Notes: generated from the sequence alone by a model not told the origin. A stretch of DNA of 15,122 nucleotides from JBBSUX01 sp038234045 (GCA_038234045.1 JBBSUX010000057.1:1-15122), one strand, 5' to 3'. Shown: positions 6,880 to 14,356, counted from the stretch's first letter. Translations and numbers: made by a program.

Positions 6880-7602
6880 ATGACTACACAGATCCTGATG
6901 ATCGAAGACGACGCCCGGCTCGCGCAGATGGTGGGCGACTACCTGAGCCAGTCGGGCTACGGCTTCGACCACGCAGGAGACGGCATCACCGGCATCGAAC
7001 GACTACAGGCTCCGGCGTCCGAATCCGGCAGCCTGGCAGACCTGGTGATTCTCGATTTGATGTTGCCCGATATCGACGGGCTCGAAGTTTGCCGCCGCAT
7101 CCGCGCTTTGCCGGGCACGCAGGCGCAGCTGCCGATCCTGATGCTGACCGCCAAGGGCGATCCGATGGACCGGATCGTCGGTCTGGAGATGGGAGCGGAC
7201 GACTATCTGCCCAAGCCGTTCGAGCCACGCGAGTTGCTGGCCCGCATTCGCGCGATCCTGCGACGGCGCAGCGGTGAGGCCGCTGGTGCCCAGCGGGCGA
7301 TGCGCTTCGGCTCGCTGGAGATTGACCGCGATGCACGCGTCGTGATGGTGTCGGGCCAGCCCTGCGAGCTCACGTCTTACCAGTTCGACCTGCTGATCGC
7401 ACTCGCCGAGCGCGCCGGCCGGGTGCTGACACGGGACCAGATCATGGAGGCCGTTCGAGGCCGTGAGCTGGAAGCCTTCGATCGGTCGATCGACGTACAC
7501 ATGGGTCGCATCCGCGCCGCCATCGAAGCCGACGCGAAGAACCCCAAGCGGATCCTCACGGTGCGCGGCGTCGGCTATGTCTTTGCCAAACAGCAGGACT
7601 GA
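6880..7602 (+). CDS. CpxR-like OmpR-family response regulator
   Basis: This is a DNA-binding response regulator of 240 residues. The receiver domain (1-120) has the acidic pocket Glu9/Asp10, the phosphoacceptor Asp59 in VILDLMLPD, the switch Thr90 in MLTAKG and Lys112 in YLPKPF. The winged-helix effector domain (about 137-237) ends in the typical RGVGYVF hairpin. The closest remembered family is CpxR: DRIVGLEMGADDYLPKPFEP and FDRSIDVHM resemble the CpxR blocks DRVLGLELGADDYLPKPF and FDRAIDMHI. RstA is the alternative. The ATG at 6880 follows GGGAG (6866-6870) at nine bases; an in-frame GTG at 6862 is less likely. A Gly/Ser-rich loop before beta-3 adds a few residues, pushing the phosphoacceptor to 59 instead of the usual 51-55. 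The 3' end overlaps the kinase gene by 26 nt. Confidence 0.92.
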   Translation: MTTQILMIEDDARLAQMVGDYLSQSGYGFDHAGDGITGIERLQAPASESGSLADLVILDLMLPDIDGLEVCRRIRALPGTQAQLPILMLTAKGDPMDRIVGLEMGADDYLPKPFEPRELLARIRAILRRRSGEAAGAQRAMRFGSLEIDRDARVVMVSGQPCELTSYQFDLLIALAERAGRVLTRDQIMEAVRGRELEAFDRSIDVHMGRIRAAIEADAKNPKRILTVRGVGYVFAKQQD

Positions 7603-9007
7603 ACCGCTGCCGCATGCGGCAGCGCGGCTGGCCCGCTCGGACCTGCTTTTTACCCGCTTGGGTCAGCGGCTTTATGTGCGTCTCTGGCTTGCCGTACTGG
7701 TGGCTGTTGCGGTACTGGCGCTGCTGGTGGGATGGGCCTGGCGCCTGGCGGCGGACCCACCGCTACGTGAGGCGATCGTTCGTGATAGCAGCGGTCAAGT
7801 CGTTGGAAGCGGACTCTTGCGCCGGCCGCATCAGCGCAGAGCCGCAGAAGCTGGCGAGGCAGCTACAAAACAAAACCGGGGACAGGCTGGACGGCGGGCT
7901 GCTCCGATTGCGGGTACGGGTACGGGTCCGACGAATGCCGACCCGGATGACGACGAGGACGCGCCTGTCAAACCCGGCCGGCGCCCGGGGCCGGAGTTCG
8001 CGGTCACGATGCTCGACGGCACCGAACTCTTCGTTCACCTGCCCCGCCCGGAGCGCCACTTCTGGAACCGCGCGCCTTATGGATTTTTCTGGACGCTCGG
8101 GTTGGTGGCGGTGGCGGTGGCGCTTTCGACCTATCCCATCATCCGCAAGCTCACCCGCCGGCTGGAGCGATTGCAGCAAGGCGTGGAACAGTGGGGCCGG
8201 GGCGACCTGACAGCGCGCGTGCCGGTGCAGGGTAACGACGAAATCGCCTTTCTCGCCCGACGCTTCAACCATGCAGCCGAACGCATCGAAGTGCTGGTGC
8301 AATCCCACAAATCGCTACTGGCCAATGCCTCGCACGAACTGCGCTCGCCCCTGACCCGCATTCGCATGGGACTCGAACTGATGGGTCCGACAGAAGGCGC
8401 GGCGACATCTTACGTGTCGGCGCCGCATGGTTCGAATAGGGACCCTGGTGCGATGCGGACTGAAATTTCGCGCAACATATCGGAGCTGGATCAATTGATC
8501 GACGAAATCCTGCTGGCGAGCCGGCTGGACGCTCGCGAGGCCGATCTGGGTGCTGCCGAGGCGGTGGACCTGGCCGGGCTCTCAGCAGAAGAATGCGCCC
8601 GCGTTGGTGCGGAATTGGAAATGTGCGGCGTCGACCCTTCGAAGAGCGAACTTGCCGTAGTGGGCGTGGCCAAGCTGCTGCGCCGTGCGGTACGCAATCT
8701 GCTGGAGAACGCCCGGCGCTATGGTCGTGGCGACGACATCACAGCCATCATTCAGCGCGAAGGTGGCCAAGCGGTACTACGGGTGTTCGACCGGGGTCCC
8801 GGCGTTCCGGTCGAACAACGGGCGCGGATCTTCGAGCCGTTCTATCGGCTTCCCGGAGCGAGCGAGCGCAACGGCGGCGTCGGGCTCGGGCTGGCGCTCG
8901 TGAAGTCGATCGCCGAGCGGCACGGGGGATCGGTCCGGTGCGAAGACCGGGAAGGAGGCGGAGCCGTGTTCGTGCTCAGCCTTCCCGCCGAAGCGCGCAC
9001 CGTCTGA
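7577..9007 (+). CDS. CpxA-like sensor histidine kinase
   Basis: This is an inner-membrane sensor kinase of 476 residues, the presumed partner of the preceding regulator. The first transmembrane segment is at about 36-57 and the second at about 168-188, with a roughly 110-residue periplasmic part between. HAMP covers about 189-240, and the HisKA helix carries His253 in ANASHELRSPLTR. The ATPase N box is RNLLENARRYG (373-383), G1 is DRGPGVP (405-411), the F box is FEPFYRLPGAS and G2 is GVGLGLALVK. All kinase residues are intact. The ATG at 7577 overlaps the regulator by 26 nt with no good Shine-Dalgarno, so translation is probably coupled. The periplasmic part has a disordered Arg/Gly/Pro/Asp-rich stretch (about 82-138), unlike enterobacterial CpxA. 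About 20 residues are also inserted in the DHp hairpin loop (270-292). Confidence 0.92.
   Translation: MSLPNSRTEPLPHAAARLARSDLLFTRLGQRLYVRLWLAVLVAVAVLALLVGWAWRLAADPPLREAIVRDSSGQVVGSGLLRRPHQRRAAEAGEAATKQNRGQAGRRAAPIAGTGTGPTNADPDDDEDAPVKPGRRPGPEFAVTMLDGTELFVHLPRPERHFWNRAPYGFFWTLGLVAVAVALSTYPIIRKLTRRLERLQQGVEQWGRGDLTARVPVQGNDEIAFLARRFNHAAERIEVLVQSHKSLLANASHELRSPLTRIRMGLELMGPTEGAATSYVSAPHGSNRDPGAMRTEISRNISELDQLIDEILLASRLDAREADLGAAEAVDLAGLSAEECARVGAELEMCGVDPSKSELAVVGVAKLLRRAVRNLLENARRYGRGDDITAIIQREGGQAVLRVFDRGPGVPVEQRARIFEPFYRLPGASERNGGVGLGLALVKSIAERHGGSVRCEDREGGGAVFVLSLPAEARTV
7909..7926 (+). repeat. Three-copy hexanucleotide repeat in kinase periplasmic loop
   Basis: GGGTAC-GGGTAC-GGGTCC in tandem, encoding a GTGTG-like stretch in the low-complexity part of the sensor domain. 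Copy number is a multiple of three bases, so expansion would lengthen the loop without shifting the frame. Confidence 0.5.
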
Positions 9008-9018
9008 ATCTGCCGCTT

Positions 9019-9038
9019 TCGTGCTCGACAGCGCACGA
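9019..9038. terminator. Hairpin between convergent kinase and glycosyltransferase genes
   Basis: TCGTGC (9019-9024) and GCACGA (9033-9038) form a six-base stem with an eight-base loop, in the 36-bp space between two converging stop codons. The position suggests a shared terminator. Neither side has a U-tract, so the call is weak. Confidence 0.3.
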
Positions 9039-9043
9039 TGGGT

Positions 9044-10024
9044 TCACTTTGACCAGGGCAGACCTCTGGCGCCTTCGGCAAGCACCGGCACCGAGTCGTT
9101 GAGCCGCTCCCCTGCAGCGACGCGCTCGTAACAGCGGACGTACTCCGAGGCCATTCGTCCGGCCGAGAAATGCTCCAGCGCGTGCTGGTGACAGGCACGC
9201 CGGTCGAATCGATGGGCTTCTCGAACGGCATCTGCGAGTTCGGATTGACGCGCCGACAGCACACCACATGAGGGCGGTACGATTTCCGGGAATGCGCCGT
9301 AGGGCGTCGCAAAGACCGGGCAACCAAAGTACAGGCTTTCGATCACCGCGAGCCCGAATGGCTCGTGCCAGCAGACCGGAAGAATGAGTCCCGCAGAAGT
9401 GCCCAGCAAACGGGACTTCTCAGCACCGCCAACCATCCCGTGAAAGCGGACGCGGGGTGACAGCGTGAGCCTAAATCCACGCTTGAGATTCAGCCGCTTG
9501 CCGCCGAGGACGTCGAGCGAAACGCCTGCTTCGCGTGCCACATCGATAGCACCCTGCACGTTCTTGACCCGCCAGGCCGCCTTACCCAGGAAATGAAACC
9601 GCTGATGCCGTTGCCCCCCCAACGACGGGGCGCCGTAGCCGGACCAGTCGAGGCCGTTATGCACAAAACATTGCGCACCATGGCGCCTGGCCTGATCGCG
9701 CGAAACGAACACGGTGTTGCGCAGTAGTCGAGCGCCCGGCTCAGGGTTGCCGTGCTCGGTCACAACATGCGCAAAGTCGGGCTCTGCACCCGGGTGAAAC
9801 TGCAGATGCACGACATCGGTATCAGGCGGCACCAGGGCCCGCCAGTCAGCATCGTCGGCCAGGGAAAGTATTTCTGCAAACGGGCAACTGGAGCCAGGCC
9901 GAACCAGATACCGCACCTGATGACCAAGCGAGCTCAACTGCGCGCCCAGATCCCAGATAACCCGTTCTGTGCCCCCATAGGCAATGACAGGAATGCGCAC
10001 ACGGCTGACGATGAGGATATTCAC
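9044..10024 (-). CDS. GT4-family glycosyltransferase
   Basis: This is a retaining glycosyltransferase with a GT-B fold, 326 residues, likely transferring a sugar from a nucleotide donor onto a lipid-linked or LPS acceptor at the inner face of the cytoplasmic membrane. The N-terminal half starts NILIVSRVRIP and has the acceptor-side loop AYGGTERVIWDL (15-26). The donor half begins with FHFLGKAAWRVKN (143-155) and contains the GT4 signature HEPFGLAVIE, with Glu221 and Glu229 as the E-x7-E pair. The start is GTG at 10024, overlapping the TGA of the upstream ligase-like gene (GTGA). At 326 residues it is shorter than typical 370-400 residue members, but both domains look complete. It is the last gene of the minus-strand cluster. 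Sugar and acceptor cannot be predicted. Confidence 0.9.
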   Translation of the reverse strand: MNILIVSRVRIPVIAYGGTERVIWDLGAQLSSLGHQVRYLVRPGSSCPFAEILSLADDADWRALVPPDTDVVHLQFHPGAEPDFAHVVTEHGNPEPGARLLRNTVFVSRDQARRHGAQCFVHNGLDWSGYGAPSLGGQRHQRFHFLGKAAWRVKNVQGAIDVAREAGVSLDVLGGKRLNLKRGFRLTLSPRVRFHGMVGGAEKSRLLGTSAGLILPVCWHEPFGLAVIESLYFGCPVFATPYGAFPEIVPPSCGVLSARQSELADAVREAHRFDRRACHQHALEHFSAGRMASEYVRCYERVAAGERLNDSVPVLAEGARGLPWSK

Positions 10025-11361
10025 GGCATGGGCGCTGCTGGCTGAAGCCCGGCGGGTTTACGGAAAGCAGCCCCAAGAAGAATCACCGCAACCACCACCG
10101 CAAGCATCACGGCGTAGTAATTGTGCGCGAAATTGACATTGGTGAGCCCTGCAGTGGCAACCACGAACACAACGCCTCGCAATTGTTGTGCGGCGAGCGG
10201 GTCGACTTTTCCAACGCGTCGCGCCACCAGCAGCAATCCGCCCAGCCACACCAGTAGCGACGCCAACCCGGCGACGCCGCCATCAAGCGCAGCATTCAGA
10301 TAATCGTTGTGCACGTGCCCCATGGTGCGCACATACGACAGGCGCGGTTGCTCCGCCGCCGGCAGCTCATCACCCGCATGATGAATCAGCGATAACCTGG
10401 CTTCTTTCCCGATACCTAGCCAGGGCGACTCCTCGATGCCCTTGCATGCCAGCGACCACAGATAAAGGCGCGTACCCATGGAAGTGTTGTAGTCGGCGGC
10501 ATTTTCCACCTTCGAAATATCGTGACTGGCTACCCGCATACGCAAAGGGTCATGTGGCACGAACCAGGCCGCGGCGAGCACCACGCAGGCTGCCGCCGCA
10601 AGCCCGGCCATGCGTGTCACCGGCCAAACACCATGCTCCCGGCGCCAGCGATCAACGAGCAGCCAAGCCAGCCACGGGAAGATCAAGAGAGCACTCCGCG
10701 CTTGGCTGAGCAGGATGGCTGCAGAGCCGGCCAATACCGCCAGCGCCCACCAACGTCGCCGCGCGAGCGGTGCCTCCTGCGATAGCACCATTGGCGCCAA
10801 AGCGGCAAGAAAAAATGCGATGGCGAGCGCCCATACGATCGCATTGGCCGGCAATACATTCCGTGGAATGGGGTAGCGAAACGTCAGCATGAGGATGCAT
10901 CCAAATGCTGCCACGCAGGCGGTAGCAACAACATCGGCGCATCGACATCGAAGCCAGTGCGGCAGCGGTGTGCCCCGCCCCACGATCAGGTGGACACCGA
11001 GCGCAGCAGACAGCAGGCGCAACTCGGCGTTGAGTCCGTCCCAAGGATCGTGCCACCAGCCCAGCATGAAGGCTGCCAAAGCCGTCGAAAGCAAGCACGC
11101 GAACAACCAGATCCGGGTCACGTGAGACCAGTCGAAGGCCCGGCCAGAAATCGCACCGGAAGGCTGGCGAGAAAAGAGCCGTGCAATGCCCCATACCGAC
11201 AAAATCAACCAGACGCCACCGGCGATCTTGGTGGATAGCGGCGACAGCGCCAGCCCTGTTGCCAGCAATGCGAGCAATGCGAGCGTCGATGCGGGAAACA
11301 CTGCGCTGTCCGAGTCTGCCGTTTCGACAACAGCGGCACGACTCTTCTTATCGACCGACAT
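10021..11361 (-). CDS. O-antigen ligase (WaaL/Wzy_C-like) membrane protein
   Basis: This is a polytopic inner-membrane protein of 446 residues with many hydrophobic helices and a large periplasmic loop at about 268-355. It fits the O-antigen ligase / Wzy_C superfamily, which transfers undecaprenyl-linked glycans to lipid A-core, or in the PglL branch to proteins. Family features seen are SQARSALLIFPWLAW (219-233, with the conserved Arg222), TRLYLWSLACKGIEESPWLGIG (297-318) and GHVHNDYLNAALDGG (348-362), whose His-x-His-Asn-Asp block is the hallmark of the periplasmic loop. The ATG at 11361 lies 14 nt inside the end of the preceding glycosyltransferase gene; the 57 codons upstream in this frame read antisense-like sequence and are not part of it. 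A LALLALLA stretch near the first helix comes from a 9-bp duplication. Ligase, polymerase or oligosaccharyltransferase activity cannot be separated by eye. Confidence 0.85.
   Translation of the reverse strand: MSVDKKSRAAVVETADSDSAVFPASTLALLALLATGLALSPLSTKIAGGVWLILSVWGIARLFSRQPSGAISGRAFDWSHVTRIWLFACLLSTALAAFMLGWWHDPWDGLNAELRLLSAALGVHLIVGRGTPLPHWLRCRCADVVATACVAAFGCILMLTFRYPIPRNVLPANAIVWALAIAFFLAALAPMVLSQEAPLARRRWWALAVLAGSAAILLSQARSALLIFPWLAWLLVDRWRREHGVWPVTRMAGLAAAACVVLAAAWFVPHDPLRMRVASHDISKVENAADYNTSMGTRLYLWSLACKGIEESPWLGIGKEARLSLIHHAGDELPAAEQPRLSYVRTMGHVHNDYLNAALDGGVAGLASLLVWLGGLLLVARRVGKVDPLAAQQLRGVVFVVATAGLTNVNFAHNYYAVMLAVVVAVILLGAAFRKPAGLQPAAPMP
11264..11281. repeat. 9-bp tandem duplication in ligase-like gene
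   Basis: AGCAATGCG occurs twice in tandem (11264-11272, 11273-11281) and lengthens the first hydrophobic segment of the ligase-like protein in frame. Probably simple slippage. Confidence 0.45.
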
Positions 11362-13060
11362 CGGTTCGCAGTTGCTCGCGGTCGTAGTAAAGGGCGGCGT
11401 AGCGGAAAAACGATTCGAGCGCGATGAAAAGGCAGAACAGGAACCCCGGGCCGCCACCCAGGAAGCCGAGCCGCAGGATGTAGAGACGCAGAAAAACGAG
11501 TGAACCGGAAGCGATGCCGCGCAAGACACCACCTCGCCGCCCCATGGCTGCTCGCTTGGCTGCGCCCAGCATGGCGTATTGGGTCAACTTGTTCAGACTG
11601 TCGCGAATCGACTCGCGCGATGTGTGCCGCAAGCGGCCGCTGAAGGCCTGTCGAGGCAGGTTTTTCTGCAGCATCTGCGCGCTCTCATGCACCACTCCCA
11701 CGAACTGGTTCACGAGTCGGCGTGGGAAGAAGCGCTCAATCTCCGCCTGACCCAGAAACCATTTCAGTTCCTTGCCGAACGCAATGACCGTCCAGCGAAC
11801 GGTGCCGATGCAGTCGACCCCGGCACGCACGGTTTGCTGCACCTCCTGGCGAAGCCGGTCGGTAATCTCCTCGTCCGCATCGACAAAAAAAACATAGTCG
11901 CCCGTGGCGTGCTGCAACAGCCGGTTGCGCTGTACGGCGAAACCCTGCCAATCGGGATAGACATGCACCACCGCGCCATATTCGCGCGCTATCTCAAGTG
12001 TCCGGTCAGTGCTGCCACTGTCGATCACCAGCAACTCATCGGCAAAAGCCGCACTTCTCAGACAGTGTCCGATGTGGCGTTCCTCGTTGAAGGTCAACAC
12101 GCCGACCGTCAGTCGCCGATACGGAACCACAGCTGATACACCGGCGATGGGGATACTGGCAGCTTGAGCCGTAGGAGTATCGGATTCACCAAGAAGCACC
12201 CTGTTGGCGTCGGCACCCGTCTGCCGCAGCGCGGCCTGCAATGCGCGCAAGCCCCGCAGTCGCCCCATCGCCCGCCCGAACAAGCGCAACGACACCGGAA
12301 CAGCGAGCCGGGCGCTAACGTGCAGCCATGCGTTGCGCGAACTGGCATCAAGCAGCCTGATGCCAGCAGGAACCCCGTGGTGCTTTGCGGCGAAGCGCAC
12401 CTTCGATTGCGCATGATGCCACCCGCGCCAGTATTCGGACACCCATGGGCGTGGGCCGCGTACCGAGCCGCGAGAGAGATGGGCCACCCGAATCTGGGGC
12501 AACACCACCACGGCGGCTCCGGCGTCGAAAGCGCGCAGACAGAGGTCTTCGTCTTCGTAATAAAGAAAGAAGCGCGAATCGAAGAACCCTATAGGCTCCA
12601 TGCGCTCGCGATGCATCAACATCACGGCTGCGCACGCATACCCCACGCAGAGCGGGCCCTGTGCAGCACCACCGCGCGGCCGGCCCCAATGACGCGGCAT
12701 GCCGTAGTTGATCTGCTCACGACCGGCACCGTCGAGCAGCTGCGGTACCCACATCACCGCGTTGCTGTCTGCTTCCGCATGGCGAACCATCTCGGCGATC
12801 TGGCCCGTGTCGGCCAGGCAGTCAGGATTGAGCAGCAGGACATAGCGGGTCGAGGCGGCCGCAATGGCGGCGTTGTTCGCTGTGCCATAACCCCGGTTTT
12901 CGGCAAACACCTGCAGGCGTGCGGCGGGCATCAGGCGCTTGACCACCTCGACTGTCTCGTCGGCACTGGCGTTGTCGACAAAGCTCACATGCGGGCACGC
13001 TTGCAGCGCGTGCGCCATGGACGGTATGCAATGGCTGCTGTTGTAGGTGACGCTCACCAC
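11348..13060 (-). CDS. Bifunctional-looking glycosyltransferase with two GT2 domains (WbbL-like + WaaE-like)
   Basis: This is a single 570-residue frame with two complete inverting GT-A domains. Domain 1 (about 1-250) resembles rhamnosyltransferase WbbL-type GT2: VSVTYNSSHC, VDNASADETV, ENRGYGTANN, LLLNPDC (donor/metal site, 78-80) and YYEDEDLCLR (about 167-176). A roughly 40-residue linker with a helical Arg/Leu-rich part follows. Domain 2 (about 317-570) resembles WaaE/KdtX core glucosyltransferases: VGVLTFNEERHIG, VIDSGSTDRT, VQRNRLL, FFVDADEE (394-396 Asp-Ala-Asp) and a hydrophobic C-terminal segment LRLYILRLGFL...FFRYAALYYDRE that should bind the membrane. The GTG at 13060 is preceded by GGAG at nine bases; GTG 13066 or TTG 13114 are alternatives. 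Domain-junction codons are uninterrupted, so this is a genuine fusion in the sequence as given. Confidence 0.88.
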   Translation of the reverse strand: MVSVTYNSSHCIPSMAHALQACPHVSFVDNASADETVEVVKRLMPAARLQVFAENRGYGTANNAAIAAASTRYVLLLNPDCLADTGQIAEMVRHAEADSNAVMWVPQLLDGAGREQINYGMPRHWGRPRGGAAQGPLCVGYACAAVMLMHRERMEPIGFFDSRFFLYYEDEDLCLRAFDAGAAVVVLPQIRVAHLSRGSVRGPRPWVSEYWRGWHHAQSKVRFAAKHHGVPAGIRLLDASSRNAWLHVSARLAVPVSLRLFGRAMGRLRGLRALQAALRQTGADANRVLLGESDTPTAQAASIPIAGVSAVVPYRRLTVGVLTFNEERHIGHCLRSAAFADELLVIDSGSTDRTLEIAREYGAVVHVYPDWQGFAVQRNRLLQHATGDYVFFVDADEEITDRLRQEVQQTVRAGVDCIGTVRWTVIAFGKELKWFLGQAEIERFFPRRLVNQFVGVVHESAQMLQKNLPRQAFSGRLRHTSRESIRDSLNKLTQYAMLGAAKRAAMGRRGGVLRGIASGSLVFLRLYILRLGFLGGGPGFLFCLFIALESFFRYAALYYDREQLRTDVGR

Positions 13061-13129
13061 CGTCACCAGCTCCAGCAGTTCGGCAAGCTCTTCAGCAGTG
13101 TCCAAGGCAAGCAAGCGCAGGGCGTAGAT

Positions 13130-13354
13130 TCAGTGGTGGTGCGAAACCGTCTCGCCGGCTTTCAGGCGATAGACGGTGCCGCAATACGGGCAACTGGCCT
13201 GGCCCGTGCGTGCCACGTCGAGGTAGACCTTCGGATGGGCACTCCAGAGCTTCATGTGCGCCATCGCGCTGGGGCAGAACACGCCGCCCTGGGAATTCAG
13301 ATCAGTGGCCATGAGCTCGACCACGGAAGGTGTTTTCTGGGTCATGGCACTCAT
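13130..13354 (-). CDS. CHCC-type zinc-finger protein
   Basis: This is a 74-residue cytosolic protein of the zf-CHCC family, related to the zinc-binding part of mitochondrial complex I subunit NDUFS6. The ligand pattern is visible: Cys27, then His40 in LWSAHPKVYLDV, Cys55 and Cys58 in CPYCGTVYRL, with His40-x14-Cys55-x2-Cys58 as in the family. The first spacing is Cys-x12-His, about two residues longer than the Cys-x10-His I recall from other betaproteobacterial members, and His33 is a spare ligand candidate. The tail is HHH. The ATG overlaps the ilvE stop (ATGA, 13351-13354); a second ATG at 13345 is possible. In betaproteobacteria this gene commonly follows ilvE and precedes LPS-biosynthesis genes. 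Its function is not established. Confidence 0.88.
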   Translation of the reverse strand: MSAMTQKTPSVVELMATDLNSQGGVFCPSAMAHMKLWSAHPKVYLDVARTGQASCPYCGTVYRLKAGETVSHHH

Positions 13355-14307
13355 ACCCGGGTAAGCCAGTGCGCGTAGGCAGCGTTGCGGCCGTTCACGA
13401 TATCGAAGAAGGCCGACTGGATCTTTTCCGTGATGGGTCCACGCGCGCCGCCATCGCCACGGTTGCCGATCTCGATGCGGTCGAGCTCACGTATCGGCGT
13501 CACTTCGGCTGCCGTTCCTGTGAAGAAGGCCTCGTCCGCGATGTAGACCTCGTCGCGCGTGATGCGCTTTTGTACGAGCTCGAGCCCCAGGTCCTTGCAG
13601 ATGTGGAGGATGGTGTTGCGGGTGATTCCGTTGAGCGCGCCGGCAGACAGATCCGGCGTGTAGACCACTCCACCCTTCACCACGAAGATGTTCTCGCCAG
13701 CGCCTTCGCTAACAAAACCGGACGCGTCGAGCAGCAAGGCTTCGTCGTAACCATCCTCGGTTGCTTCCATGTTGGCGAGGATCGAGTTGGTGTAGTTGCT
13801 GACCGCCTTGGCCTGCGTCATGGTGATGTTGACGTGGTGGCGGGTATAGCTGCTGGTCTTGACGCGAATGCCGCGCTTCAGACCTTCCTCGCCCAAGTAC
13901 GCTCCCCAGGACCACGCGGCAACCATCAGATGAATCGTGTTGCCCTTGGGATTGACGCCAAGCTTTTCCGAACCGATCCAGGCGAGGGGTCGCAGATAGC
14001 AGGATTCGAGGCCGTTTTCGCGCACCACCAGGCGCTGCGCTTCGCAGACTTCTTCCTGGCTGAAGGGTAGCTTCATGCGCAGGATCTTGGCGCTGTTGAA
14101 GAGTCGCTCGGTATGTTCCTGCAGACGGAAAATTGCAGTGCCGTTCGGCGTCTCATAAGCGCGCACGCCTTCGAAAGCACCACAACCGTAGTGCAAAGTG
14201 TGGGACAGGACGTGGATCTTGGCATCGCGCCATTCAACCAGGTGGCCATCCATCCAGATCTTGCCGTCCCGGTCGGACAGCGACGGGGCAGGAGGGACGA
14301 GACTCAT
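13351..14307 (-). CDS. ilvE: Branched-chain amino acid aminotransferase
   Basis: IlvE is a PLP enzyme of fold type IV that interconverts leucine, isoleucine and valine with their 2-keto acids, using glutamate/2-oxoglutarate. The protein has 318 residues, near the usual 305-310. Key parts are HTLHYGCGAFEGVRAY (36-51), Arg61 in IFRLQEH, the PLP-linking Lys167 in MTQAKAVSNY, Glu201 in SGFVSEGAGEN, and FFTGTAAEVTPI near the C terminus. The ATG at 14307 has AAAGGA (14315-14320) seven bases upstream, the strongest Shine-Dalgarno in this cluster, which fits a high-expression first gene. A terminator-like hairpin lies about 50 bp further up. The stop overlaps the zinc-finger start by four bases. Confidence 0.97.
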   Translation of the reverse strand: MSLVPPAPSLSDRDGKIWMDGHLVEWRDAKIHVLSHTLHYGCGAFEGVRAYETPNGTAIFRLQEHTERLFNSAKILRMKLPFSQEEVCEAQRLVVRENGLESCYLRPLAWIGSEKLGVNPKGNTIHLMVAAWSWGAYLGEEGLKRGIRVKTSSYTRHHVNITMTQAKAVSNYTNSILANMEATEDGYDEALLLDASGFVSEGAGENIFVVKGGVVYTPDLSAGALNGITRNTILHICKDLGLELVQKRITRDEVYIADEAFFTGTAAEVTPIRELDRIEIGNRGDGGARGPITEKIQSAFFDIVNGRNAAYAHWLTRV

Positions 14308-14314
14308 GCGAAAG

Positions 14315-14320
14315 TCCTTT
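14315..14320 (-). promoter_or_regulatory. ilvE ribosome binding site
   Basis: AAAGGA on the minus strand, seven bases before the ilvE ATG. It decides the start at 14307. Confidence 0.65.
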
Positions 14321-14356
14321 TGAATCGTGGGAAAAGCGCCTTGCCATGCAGACGCG

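Noticed and set aside
7614..8210. Alternative frame in the first third of the kinase, considered as a sign of a frameshift
   Set aside because: The called frame keeps two membrane segments, HAMP and all kinase motifs without interruption; the alternative becomes Arg/Ser-rich and loses the second helix and HAMP.
10021..11532. Longer start for the ligase-like protein (57 more residues)
   Set aside because: The extra residues read Ser/Cys/Phe-rich sequence from within the glycosyltransferase gene; the ATG at 11361 gives a normal cytoplasmic start before the first helix.
12164..13378. Long plus-strand open frame (404 codons) opposite the double GT2 and zinc-finger genes
   Set aside because: The opposite strand encodes clear GT2 and CHCC motifs; the translation here is His/Arg/Gln-rich with no recognisable domain and is an antisense shadow of GC-rich coding DNA.
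13330..14070. Plus-strand frame opposite ilvE
   Set aside because: The minus strand holds the complete IlvE catalytic set; this is a shadow.
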